Made by a program: the position numbers and the translations under genes. Of a stretch of DNA of 8,614 nucleotides, positions 1 to 6,223 are shown piece by piece. The stretch spans positions 1 through 8,614 of the forward strand of contig JBJFFR010000143.1 of NCBI GenBank assembly GCA_051891935.1, read 5' to 3'. Source of the DNA: UMGS363 sp051891935. GTDB lineage: Bacteria > Bacillota > Clostridia > Oscillospirales > Ruminococcaceae. The first letter of the stretch is position 1, and each line of letters begins with the position of its first letter. Under the pieces are notes generated by a model that made no database searches, had not been told where the DNA came from, and saw only the letters and a program-made list of their open reading frames with translations.

Positions 1-638
1 ACATGAAGCTCCAGAAATCGCTTATCACAACAATGGCGGACCTTGTGGAAAACCGTGACGAGAATACCGGCGGACATATCCAGCGCACCGCAAAATATGT
101 AGAAATCATTGCAAGAAAGCTAAAAAGCGAAAAAAAATACACCCATATTCTGACCGACAAGTATATCGAGGACATGGTAATAGCTGCACCGCTCCACGAC
201 GTTGGAAAGATACATATTCCCGACGCAGTGCTTAACAAGCCCGGAAAGCTGGACGACAACGAGTTCACTATGATGAAGTCCCATGCCGCTGAAGGCGGAA
301 AGATCATCGACCGAGTTGAAGAAAGTGTCGGTAACATCAACTATCTGCGAATTGCAAAGGAAATGGCGGAATACCACCACGAGCGAATGGACGGAAAAGG
401 CTATCCCCACGGCATAACAGGTGAGGAGATCCCATTGTGTGCAAAGATCCTTGCGGTAGCTGACGTATTTGATGCGCTTATATCAAAACGCTGCTACAAG
501 GAGCCAATGCCGCTTGACAAGGCGTTCGCAATTATTGCGGAGGAGAGCGGCTCACATTTTGATACTGATGTTGCAAATGCGTTTCTTGAAAGCCGTTCGG
601 AAATAGAACAGTTTATTAATGAATTAGCCATTAAGTAA
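1..638 (+). CDS. HD-GYP domain cyclic-di-GMP phosphodiesterase (5' end missing)
   Basis: The visible 211 residues from the ATG at position 3 form an almost complete HD-GYP domain, a family that hydrolyses the second messenger c-di-GMP. Seen directly: the entry helix MADLVENRDENTGGH (residues 11-25), the metal-binding HD pair in APLHDVGKIHIPD (H65, D66), a further conserved His (H94), and the full HHERMDGKGYP signature (residues 125-135) with the GYP triplet intact, so it is probably catalytic. The first visible residues (MKLQKSLITTMADLVE) match the linker that in this family usually follows a receiver domain. The Met at position 3 is therefore probably internal, and the true start and sensory/receiver part lie upstream of the window. 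That upstream part is inference. The TAA stop is at 636-638. No convincing terminator follows. Confidence 0.9.
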   Translation, partial: MKLQKSLITTMADLVENRDENTGGHIQRTAKYVEIIARKLKSEKKYTHILTDKYIEDMVIAAPLHDVGKIHIPDAVLNKPGKLDDNEFTMMKSHAAEGGKIIDRVEESVGNINYLRIAKEMAEYHHERMDGKGYPHGITGEEIPLCAKILAVADVFDALISKRCYKEPMPLDKAFAIIAEESGSHFDTDVANAFLESRSEIEQFINELAIK

Positions 639-673
639 TTTTGTTCCTATTTATTGTGCACCCTACCCTTGCG

Positions 674-687
674 TGAAAACGCTTTCA
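674..687. promoter_or_regulatory. cre-like operator (putative CcpA site)
   Basis: TGAAAACGCTTTCA matches every position of the low-GC Gram-positive catabolite-response consensus TGNAARCGNWWWCA and is nearly palindromic. It lies 36 bp after the HD-GYP stop and 124 bp before the start of the ATC-hydrolase pseudogene, so it could have served the promoter of that now broken gene. No well-formed promoter is visible nearby, and no ccpA gene is in the window, so function is inferred from the motif alone. Confidence 0.5.
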
Positions 688-810
688 GAAATTGCTCGTT
701 TAGATGTATTGAATACGAGGTAATCCCCGCAAATTCCAATTTGGTGAGGAGATAATCTGATCAGCAAATCGAAATATATCCATTTAAAACAAATGCAGAG
801 GTGAACAAAA

Positions 811-1560
811 ATGGCAAAGTTCAGACCATATCCGTCCTTTGTAAAAGGTGCGGCAATGAAGTATTTCAACAAAGAATACGGCAGAAGTGAAGTAAAGCGC
901 CTTTGGGACAAAAACTCTTGAGTTATACAAGAGCTTTGTCGAGAAAGCTCCCGATATCGGCGGCAAAGAAAACAATATGAGCATCAATCTTTATATGGCT
1001 TTGGCTGTTTTCTCTTTTTATGAAGCTGCCGATAAAAAAAATTTCACCCGAAGAACTGAAAAAGCTTATCACAGAATATATGCCCCAAAATATTCCGGTT
1101 GTAATACTAAAAACCAATTAAACTGTAGACAAAAAATCTTCACATAATCCATATATGCAAGATTATGCTCGATTTTTTGTACAGTTTATATTGGTTTTTA
1201 GTATAAGTGCTCTTATCGATTTTAACAAGCCAAAAAATCAGAAAAAAGATCAGGCGCAAATACGAAAAGTATAAGGCTCTGTCCGATGAAAAACTGAATA
1301 ACGGCGAATGGGGCAACAACTGGCGCGTTGAGCTGAATCCGCACGATAGAAAAAAGGGTGTGGCATTTGATCTTGTCGGCTGTCCGCTTGCTGATTTTGC
1401 AAAAAAGTATGGATATACCGAAATAATGCCTGTACTTTGTGATTTTGATTATCTGACGGCTTCGCTTATGCACGCTCGCCTTATACGAGAGCACACAGTT
1501 GCAGAGGGTAATGAATATTGCGATTATTGGTATATTGGTGATAAAGAATCAGAAACATAA
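811..1560 (+). pseudogene. ATC hydrolase-family pseudogene, disrupted by a MITE and three frameshifts
   Basis: It resembles the L-2-amino-thiazoline-4-carboxylic acid hydrolase family (ATC_hydrolase), whose members usually have about 210-240 residues. The start is ATG 811 with AGAGGTG at 797-803. The frame breaks at TGA 919-921 and continues in +1 from 917 (ELYKSFVEKAPDIGG). It shifts again near 1034-1041 (ISPEELKKLITEYMP), then meets TAA 1119-1121 inside the inserted element. The 3' half runs from about 1207 to TAA 1558-1560. It carries the family's C-terminal signatures: GEWGNNW, VGCPLADFAKKYGY, MHARLIREHT and CDYWYIGDK. Each shift is +1 and can be placed in an A-run: 910-914, 1034-1041, and 1242-1247 (or 1232-1237). 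Removing one A from each and the 102 bp of insert plus duplicated target gives a continuous 214-residue protein with no stop. The GTG-initiated 3' fragment has no ribosome binding site, so it is probably not made. Family recognition is from memory of conserved motifs. Confidence 0.85.
1105..1203. mobile_element. 99-bp palindromic MITE-like element with TAA target duplication
   Basis: The left end TACTAAAAACCAAT and its continuation to about 1138 are repeated inverted at 1170-1203 with only small indels, giving terminal inverted repeats of about 33 bp. The middle adds CATAATC (1143-1149) against GATTATG (1161-1167), centred at 1155, so the whole element can fold into one hairpin. It is flanked by TAA at 1102-1104 and TAA at 1204-1206. 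It is too short to encode a transposase, so if mobile it is non-autonomous. Insertion adds 102 bp, a multiple of three, but brings in a TAA stop (1119-1121) that ends the host gene's frame. The boundaries are well fixed because removing element plus one TAA joins the flanking codons of the pseudogene as IPVV-SALIDF. Confidence 0.8.
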
Positions 1561-1570
1561 TTACAATTTA

Positions 1571-1728
1571 TACTAATTCCAAACCGTTCTATAGACAAAG
1601 ACGATAGATAGAATAATCCAAGTCAAGGAAAGCGACCGCAGGAAGGCTTGATGCCTTTCAAGGGAGCTTGACGCAGAATTGGATTATTATATCCGAGTAT
1701 TTGTCTATAGGTTGGTTTGGAATTAGTA
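1571..1728. mobile_element. 158-bp palindromic MITE-like element with TTA target duplication
   Basis: The ends TACTAATTCCAAACC (1571-1585) and the inverted copy ending at 1728 are identical for 15 bp. After a 3-bp mismatch, CTATAGACAAA (1589-1599) is repeated inverted at 1700-1710. Further in, AATAATCCAA (from 1612) pairs with TTGGATTATT (from 1679), and AAGGC (1643-1647) with GCCTT (1653-1657) forms the tip exactly at the centre. The element is therefore a quasi-palindrome along its whole length. The flanks are TTA (1568-1570) and TTA (1729-1731). It starts 10 bp after the pseudogene stop and ends 29 bp before the phosphofructokinase terminator. A frame on the - strand crosses it but has no ribosome binding site and is not called. 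Confidence 0.8.
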
Positions 1729-1757
1729 TTAAACAAATATAAAACACAGATCACACA

Positions 1758-1790
1758 AAAAGCTATGCAGAGAGCATCCGCATAGCTTTT
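1758..1790 (-). terminator. Rho-independent terminator of the phosphofructokinase gene (bidirectional)
   Basis: AAAAGCTATGC (1758-1768) and GCATAGCTTTT (1780-1790) form a perfect 11-bp stem with an 11-nt loop. On the - strand it lies 23 nt after the pfp stop and is followed by a T-run (A1757-A1761 in the + strand). On the + strand it ends in TTTTAATTTTAT, so it could also stop readthrough from the pseudogene side. Confidence 0.85.
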
Positions 1791-1813
1791 AATTTTATCT
1801 TCACAGCACAAAA

Positions 1814-3028
1814 TTACTGATCCAGTCTGAAATGAACGGGAATACCGTTTCTGTATTCGGGATGAACTTCACCCTGGATAAGCGGCAGGAAGTAGTTGAG
1901 AGCGTCTGTTGTGACGTTGTTTCCTTCCTTTGATATCCACTCGGTCGGGAATTTTTTCTCCATGTTTGCGATGCCCTTTATGTCGGATGAAAGTATCTCA
2001 ACTCTGTACGGGTTGTTGCTTATTCTGCGGAAGACCATCATTTTTCCGCTTTCGCCGTTCATTGCAGCTTCAACTGCTGCGCTGCCTATCTGCGCCGCTT
2101 CGTTGATGTCGGTGAGCGATGCGATATGAGAGCTGCATCTCTGCATAACGTTAAGCTCGATAGAACGAACCTTGCAGCCGATATTTGCCGCTGTAACATT
2201 TTCAAGATATTTGCCTACGCCCGAAAGGAACTTGTGACCGAACGCATCGGTAAGCTCGGACGAGAAGCCCGTCTGTCTGTTTTCACAGCTTATACCCTCG
2301 GAAACCGCAACTATAACGGCCTTGTAACGTGTCTGCGCTTCCTTTATATCGGCAAGGAACTTATCGGTCGAAAACGGCGCTTCGGGAAGGTAGATAAGGT
2401 GCGGCGCAGGTTCGCCGTTGGCACGGAGCACACAGGAGGAAGCTGTGAGCCAGCCTGCATCTCTGCCCATGATCTCTACGATAGTGACCGACGGGATAGA
2501 ATAAACACGGCTGTCACGGATAATCTCCTGGAGAGTTGCAGCGACATATTTTGCCGCAGAGCCGAAGCCTGGAGTATGGTCGGTGTTCATAACGTCATTG
2601 TCGATCGTCTTCGGAACGCCGATGACCTTTATATCAATTCCTGTTTCCTTAAAATATGCGTCAAGCTTCATAACGGTGTCCATCGAGTCGTTTCCGCCGA
2701 TGTAGAAAAATGCTTTTATATCGTGTTCTCTGAAATTTGCGGCGATCTTTTCATAGTCGGAGCTGTCCTCATTGTAGTCCTTGAGCTTATAGCGGCAGGA
2801 ACCGAGGATAGTTGACGGCGTTTTTTTAAGAAGGTCAATATCATATTCCGAGGTGAGTATCTTTGTAAGGTCGATAAAATTGCCCTTTATAGCTCCCTCA
2901 ATTCCGTTTATCGAACCATAGATCCCGTCAATATCACGGCAGGACGATGCACCCGAAAAAACGCCCGACAGAGATGAGTTTATAGCGGCGGTCGGTCCGC
3001 CCGACTGTGCAACAGCTATGTTAAACAT
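1814..3028 (-). CDS. pfp: PPi-dependent 6-phosphofructokinase (diphosphate--fructose-6-phosphate 1-phosphotransferase)
   Basis: This 404-residue cytoplasmic protein interconverts fructose 6-phosphate and fructose 1,6-bisphosphate in glycolysis/gluconeogenesis. Visible motifs are the N-terminal AVAQSGGPTAAIN phosphate loop (residues 5-17), GSCRYKL (76-82), YIGGNDSMDT (109-118), GVPKTIDNDV (137-146, catalytic D143), MGRDAGW (187-193) and VSEGI (242-246). Two positions indicate the phosphoryl donor: D114 in GGND and K140 in PKTIDND replace the two glycines (G104 and G124 in E. coli PfkA) that ATP-dependent enzymes need, the classic PPi signature. N113 stands where ATP-PFKs have the Mg-binding Asp, a variant I associate with clostridial PPi enzymes. 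I chose ATG 3028 because GGAGG (3037-3041) lies 8 nt upstream. A TTG at 3043 overlaps that ribosome binding site and would only add MEVNS. It is divergent from pyruvate kinase. Confidence 0.93.
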   Translation of the reverse strand: MFNIAVAQSGGPTAAINSSLSGVFSGASSCRDIDGIYGSINGIEGAIKGNFIDLTKILTSEYDIDLLKKTPSTILGSCRYKLKDYNEDSSDYEKIAANFREHDIKAFFYIGGNDSMDTVMKLDAYFKETGIDIKVIGVPKTIDNDVMNTDHTPGFGSAAKYVAATLQEIIRDSRVYSIPSVTIVEIMGRDAGWLTASSCVLRANGEPAPHLIYLPEAPFSTDKFLADIKEAQTRYKAVIVAVSEGISCENRQTGFSSELTDAFGHKFLSGVGKYLENVTAANIGCKVRSIELNVMQRCSSHIASLTDINEAAQIGSAAVEAAMNGESGKMMVFRRISNNPYRVEILSSDIKGIANMEKKFPTEWISKEGNNVTTDALNYFLPLIQGEVHPEYRNGIPVHFRLDQ

Positions 3029-3077
3029 AGAATTAACCTCCAATTAATTCAGAAAATTGAGTATATCATTTATAATA

Positions 3078-3106
3078 ATTATATCATACCGTGTTTTTAG
3101 TTTCCA
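3078..3106 (-). promoter_or_regulatory. pfp promoter with extended -10
   Basis: Read on the - strand, TGGAAA (3101-3106) is the -35, followed by a 17-nt spacer and TATAAT (3078-3083), preceded by TG one base upstream (TGATATAAT), an extended -10. The predicted start, about 7 nt downstream, leaves a leader of roughly 43 nt containing GGAGG. Consensus -10 and ideal spacing suggest strong sigma-A expression, as expected for a glycolytic gene. Confidence 0.75.
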
Positions 3107-3221
3107 TATCCAAAAACGACAGTATTTTCAGCGTTTTTCGGCGGATTTTTTCTTCATTTGTGCAGTAATGGTTTTCAGAAAACGTATTCATTCATCTTTT
3201 AAAGAATATGTATTTTATGTA

Positions 3222-3250
3222 TTGATTTTTATGAATAAATCGGTTAGAAT
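3222..3250 (+). promoter_or_regulatory. pyk promoter
   Basis: TTGATT (3222-3227), a 17-nt spacer and TAGAAT (3245-3250) form a good sigma-A type promoter. The predicted transcript starts near 3257 and has a leader of about 80 nt, which holds the inverted repeat at 3263-3287, the GAGGAGG ribosome binding site at 3301-3307 and the hairpin at 3310-3331. Confidence 0.65.
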
Positions 3251-3300
3251 ATATACTGGGATAAGTTTTGATTTTATCATAAAACTTGATACTTATACGA

Positions 3301-3342
3301 GAGGAGGCACACGCTTTTCAAAATAAGCGTGGTCAAAATATG
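3301..3342 (+). promoter_or_regulatory. pyk translation-initiation region: SD and start separated by a hairpin
   Basis: The only strong Shine-Dalgarno, GAGGAGG (3301-3307), ends 32 nt before the ATG at 3340, too far for normal initiation. Between them CACGCTT (3310-3316) pairs perfectly with AAGCGTG (3325-3331) around an 8-nt loop. Folding this 22-nt hairpin leaves 2 + 8 nt, an effective spacing of about 10. No ATG, GTG or TTG lies at a normal distance after GAGGAGG in any frame, so the site is not obviously meant for another start. T4 gene 38 is the known precedent for such hairpin-bridged initiation. A weak GTGG at 3329-3332 is an alternative. Confidence 0.6.
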
Positions 3343-4761
3343 AGAAAAACAAAGATTGTCTGCACAATAGGCCCTGCAACGGACGATGACAGCATTCTCC
3401 GCGAAATGATGCTTTCGGGCATGGACGTTGCACGTTTCAACTTTTCACACGGAGATTATGAGATACACAAGCGCCGCTTTGAACAGGTCACACGCCTTCG
3501 CAATGAGCTCGGTCTGCCTATCGCAACGATGCTTGATACAAAGGGTCCCGAAATAAGACTCGGTAAGTTCGTTGACGACAAGCCTGTCAACATTGCCGAC
3601 GGAGATACGATCACTCTTACGACAATTGAATGTGAATGTACAGCCGAAAAAGCATACATCAACTTCAAAAATCTGCCGAAGGATGTCAGCATCGGCACAT
3701 CAATACTTGTCAATGACGGTGCAGTTGAGCTCAAAGCCGAAAAGATCACCGAAACCGATATCGTCTGCACGGTCATTCACGGCGGAACACTTTCCAACAA
3801 CAAGGGTATAAACGTCCCGGGAGTTGAGCTTTCCATGCCGTACCTTTCCGAGCGTGATATGAACGACCTTGAATTCGGCGCAAAGATGGGCTTTGACTTT
3901 ATCGCAGCTTCGTTTGTGCGTTCCTCCGCCGATATAAATTATCTGAAAAAATTCACCAAGAGCCTCGGCTGGACAACTCCGAGAATAATCTCCAAGATCG
4001 AAAATATGGACGGCGTCAACAACATTGACGAGATCATCGACGTTTCCGACGGCATTATGGTCGCAAGAGGCGACATGGGCGTTGAGATCCCGTTTGAGCA
4101 GATACCTGCTATCCAGAAGGAGATCATCGAAAAGGGATATATGAGCGGCAAGCAGGTCATCACCGCAACACAGATGCTCGAATCAATGATAACCAACCTA
4201 CGCCCGACAAGAGCGGAGATCACCGACGTTGCAAATGCTATCTATGACGGCACCTCCGCAATAATGCTTTCCGGAGAAACAGCCGCAGGAAAGCACCCCG
4301 TTGAAGCAGTGAAAACAATGGCTCTCATTGCCGAAACTACCGAAAAGGACATCAACTATATTGCCCGTCTTTCAAAACGTCCTATACAGAAGGGCATCGA
4401 CAGCACGAACGCTATCGCTCACGCAGCCGTTACGACCGCTCACGACCTCGGTGCAAAGGCTGTCATCACGGTCACAAAATCGGGTTCGACAGCAAAGGAC
4501 ATCTCAAAGTACCGTCCGACCTGCATGATAATAGGCTGCACTCCCGATGAAACAGTTCTCCGCCAGATGAGCTTGAGCTGGGGTGTTGTTCCTGTAAAGA
4601 TGGACGAAAAGAACAGCACCGACGAGCTTTTCTGCGCCGCTATCGAAGCTGCAAAGGAACATAAACTCGTTGAAGAAAACGATGTTGTCGTTATCACCGC
4701 AGGGATCCCTCTCGGCGTTGCAGGTAACACCAATATGCTCAAAATAGATACAATAAAATAA
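3340..4761 (+). CDS. pyk: Pyruvate kinase
   Basis: This 473-residue cytoplasmic enzyme converts phosphoenolpyruvate and ADP to pyruvate and ATP, the last step of glycolysis. The start MRKTKIVCTIGPAT is the standard N-terminus of the family. Active-site residues visible are R32, N34 and S36 (ARFNFSHG), D66 in LDTKGPEIR (65-73), K219 and E221 (ISKIENMDG), D245 (VARGDMGVEI) and T277 (TATQMLESM), with SGETAAGKHP at 311-320. E71 in DTKGPE is the residue linked to potassium-dependent pyruvate kinases. The effector/C-terminal domain spans about 350-473. The extra C-terminal PEP-utiliser-like domain found in about 585-residue Bacillus-type enzymes is absent. ATG 3340 is chosen from homology, since the TTG at 3286 precedes the ribosome binding site. 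A strong terminator follows 8 nt after the stop, so the gene is probably transcribed alone. Confidence 0.96.
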   Translation: MRKTKIVCTIGPATDDDSILREMMLSGMDVARFNFSHGDYEIHKRRFEQVTRLRNELGLPIATMLDTKGPEIRLGKFVDDKPVNIADGDTITLTTIECECTAEKAYINFKNLPKDVSIGTSILVNDGAVELKAEKITETDIVCTVIHGGTLSNNKGINVPGVELSMPYLSERDMNDLEFGAKMGFDFIAASFVRSSADINYLKKFTKSLGWTTPRIISKIENMDGVNNIDEIIDVSDGIMVARGDMGVEIPFEQIPAIQKEIIEKGYMSGKQVITATQMLESMITNLRPTRAEITDVANAIYDGTSAIMLSGETAAGKHPVEAVKTMALIAETTEKDINYIARLSKRPIQKGIDSTNAIAHAAVTTAHDLGAKAVITVTKSGSTAKDISKYRPTCMIIGCTPDETVLRQMSLSWGVVPVKMDEKNSTDELFCAAIEAAKEHKLVEENDVVVITAGIPLGVAGNTNMLKIDTIK

Positions 4762-4769
4762 TAACGAAA

Positions 4770-4798
4770 ATGGACTCGGCAGTTTTAGCCGAGTCCAT
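4770..4798 (+). terminator. Bidirectional terminator between pyk and the fapA-like gene
   Basis: ATGGACTCGGC (4770-4780) and GCCGAGTCCAT (4788-4798) form a perfect 11-bp GC-rich stem with a 7-nt loop, followed on the + strand by AATTTTTATT. The genes on either side converge here. On the - strand the same hairpin is followed by TTTTCGTTATT, so it probably also ends the three-gene operon arriving from the right. Confidence 0.9.
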
Positions 4799-4812
4799 AA
4801 TTTTTATTCATA

Positions 4813-6204
4813 TCAATAAGGCATTGCCATGATCTCGCCGTCCTGACCGATGGAAACCATGCTGTGCGCATATTCCATATCAGCCTTGAAAACATTATCA
4901 TTGATAGTGATCCTTGTACCGGGATAAATGTAGCCCCTGCAGCGCACCCAGAGCTGCTGCTTGGTACTTAAATAAACGTTTATCTCTTCGATACGCTTCG
5001 TATTCGACTTGATCTCAACATTCATCAGAACACGCTGTCTTACCGCAGTTGCAAGCATTTCTTCCTTGTCTTCGGGCAGCTTGTGAAGCTCCTTTTTCTT
5101 TTCATTGAGGAAGTTTACTATCATCGTAAGGTCTTCTATCTTCTTCTGTGCAGCGGCGATCTTCATTTCAAGCTGCACCTTTTCATCGGCAAGAATAGCG
5201 TTGTCGCCGAGAGTAATATCGGTCGGAGTATAATTCTTTGAACCGATATTAGAAGCTTCGAGCGAATTGAGGACTATATATTTTCCGCCAATGATACTTC
5301 CGTTGCTTGCCTTCGTTATAAGCTCGCCTGCGCAGTAGATATCGCAGATAACATAGTTCTGTGCGGAGATGTTTCCGTCACAGTTGATGGTGCTTCGCTC
5401 GCAGAAGAGTGCGCTTACATTGCCGTGGCAGGTTATCTTTGCGAAAACGCAGCCCTGCTTGATCGTGATATCTCCGCCTGCTTCAAGAGTTGCACCGTTG
5501 ACTTCGCCCGAAACGGAGATGTTCGTGGTCGAAGAAACCTTGAAGCCTTCGCAGACATTACCCTTTATAATTACATCGCCGATAAAGCTGATGTTTCCGA
5601 CTGACGCGTCAACATCTCCGTTGATAATAACGGTAGTATCGACAGAAAATGTGTTGTTTTTGAAAACGAGCTGACCGTCAACAGCAGCAACAACGTGCAG
5701 ACCGTCCTCGGTTATCTTTGTGTTGGTACCAACCGTGAACTGTGCCTTTTTTCCGGGATACTGATTGATCTTTCCGCCGCGGACGTCAACGCCGGGTTCA
5801 CCCTCGGTAGGGAGAGTGATATCAGCGATAACATCGCCCGTGCGGATAATTCTGATAAGTCCGAGATCCCTGTAGTCAACGAAGCCTTTTTCGTTCTCGG
5901 TGGGCGCAGCTTCGACCTTTTTATCGAATTTATATGTGATCGAACCGCTCACGCCATCGATGGGCAGCTGCGCAACAGCGATGCAAAGCTTCTGTGAATA
6001 TTTCTCCTCTTCTGCGATCATCTGAATGACATCCTCACGCAGACCGAACACAACATTGCTCGCCTTCAATGCGGCTTTTATGCCGTCAACTGTCACGCCT
6101 TTTCCCGTGCCTGACGGAGGGGTTATGAAAATAAACGCTTCTTTGTTTCCGGGCGAAACCGAAACATCATATTTGCAGTCAACATTCGCAATAATATCTG
6201 CCAT
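4813..6204 (-). CDS. FapA family (DUF342) protein
   Basis: This 463-residue protein has no signal peptide or membrane segment. Layout: an N-terminal FapA region (about 1-185) containing LPTEGEPGVDVRG (131-143), a conserved stretch of the family; a glycine- and valine-rich repetitive beta region (about 190-335) with recurring turns such as INGDVDA, IKGNV, VSGEVNG, AGGDITIK, CDGNIS and CAGELITKA, typical of a right-handed beta-helix; a long charged coiled coil (about 338-415); and a short C-terminal beta segment (YIYPGTRITIND). In Vibrio a FapA protein links flagellar assembly to the sugar phosphotransferase system; most Gram-positive members are uncharacterised, so no function is transferred here. 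The start is ATG 6204, with AAAGGAG at 6211-6217; an upstream in-frame start would overlap the epimerase gene and lacks this site. It is last in the operon, 19 nt after the preceding stop. Confidence 0.88.
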   Translation of the reverse strand: MADIIANVDCKYDVSVSPGNKEAFIFITPPSGTGKGVTVDGIKAALKASNVVFGLREDVIQMIAEEEKYSQKLCIAVAQLPIDGVSGSITYKFDKKVEAAPTENEKGFVDYRDLGLIRIIRTGDVIADITLPTEGEPGVDVRGGKINQYPGKKAQFTVGTNTKITEDGLHVVAAVDGQLVFKNNTFSVDTTVIINGDVDASVGNISFIGDVIIKGNVCEGFKVSSTTNISVSGEVNGATLEAGGDITIKQGCVFAKITCHGNVSALFCERSTINCDGNISAQNYVICDIYCAGELITKASNGSIIGGKYIVLNSLEASNIGSKNYTPTDITLGDNAILADEKVQLEMKIAAAQKKIEDLTMIVNFLNEKKKELHKLPEDKEEMLATAVRQRVLMNVEIKSNTKRIEEINVYLSTKQQLWVRCRGYIYPGTRITINDNVFKADMEYAHSMVSIGQDGEIMAMPY

Positions 6205-6223
6205 CTTTATCTCCTTTCTCGGT

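Larger units (their letters stand above)
3029..3339. other. Divergent control region between pfp and pyk (no gene)
   Basis: This AT-rich 311-bp spacer holds the pfp ribosome binding site and promoter on the - strand side, the pyk promoter and leader on the + strand side, and two inverted repeats of unknown role. These are GTTTTC-A-GAAAAC at 3171-3183, 38 bp upstream of the pyk -35, and AAGTTTT...AAAACTT at 3263-3287 in the pyk leader. Neither matches an operator I can name. Short open frames crossing it have no ribosome binding site and low-complexity composition, so I call none of them genes. Confidence 0.75.

Noticed and set aside
690..810. Possible remnant of a regulator gene upstream of the ATC-hydrolase pseudogene
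   Set aside because: Short peptide-like stretches can be read in several frames, but none is long or similar enough to a known regulator family to support a call.
1207..1560. 117-codon frame as a standalone small gene
   Set aside because: It begins at a GTG directly after the inserted element with no ribosome binding site, and its sequence continues that of the upstream broken frames, so it is the 3' part of the pseudogene.
1105..1728. The two palindromic elements as ends of one composite transposon carrying the 3' gene half
   Set aside because: Each has its own complete inverted ends and its own target duplication, so they are two separate insertions.
1623..1811. 62-codon open frame on the - strand downstream of pfp
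   Set aside because: It runs through the pfp terminator and the 158-bp palindromic element, has no ribosome binding site and resembles no protein I know.
2126..2815. 229-codon open frame opposite the phosphofructokinase gene
   Set aside because: It is the antisense of a strongly conserved gene, shows no domain and has no ribosome binding site; it is a by-product of codon use.
3044..3339. Riboswitch or T-box in the pfp-pyk spacer
   Set aside because: I found none of the conserved cores I know (T-box, c-di-GMP, glycine, SAM); only simple inverted repeats are present.
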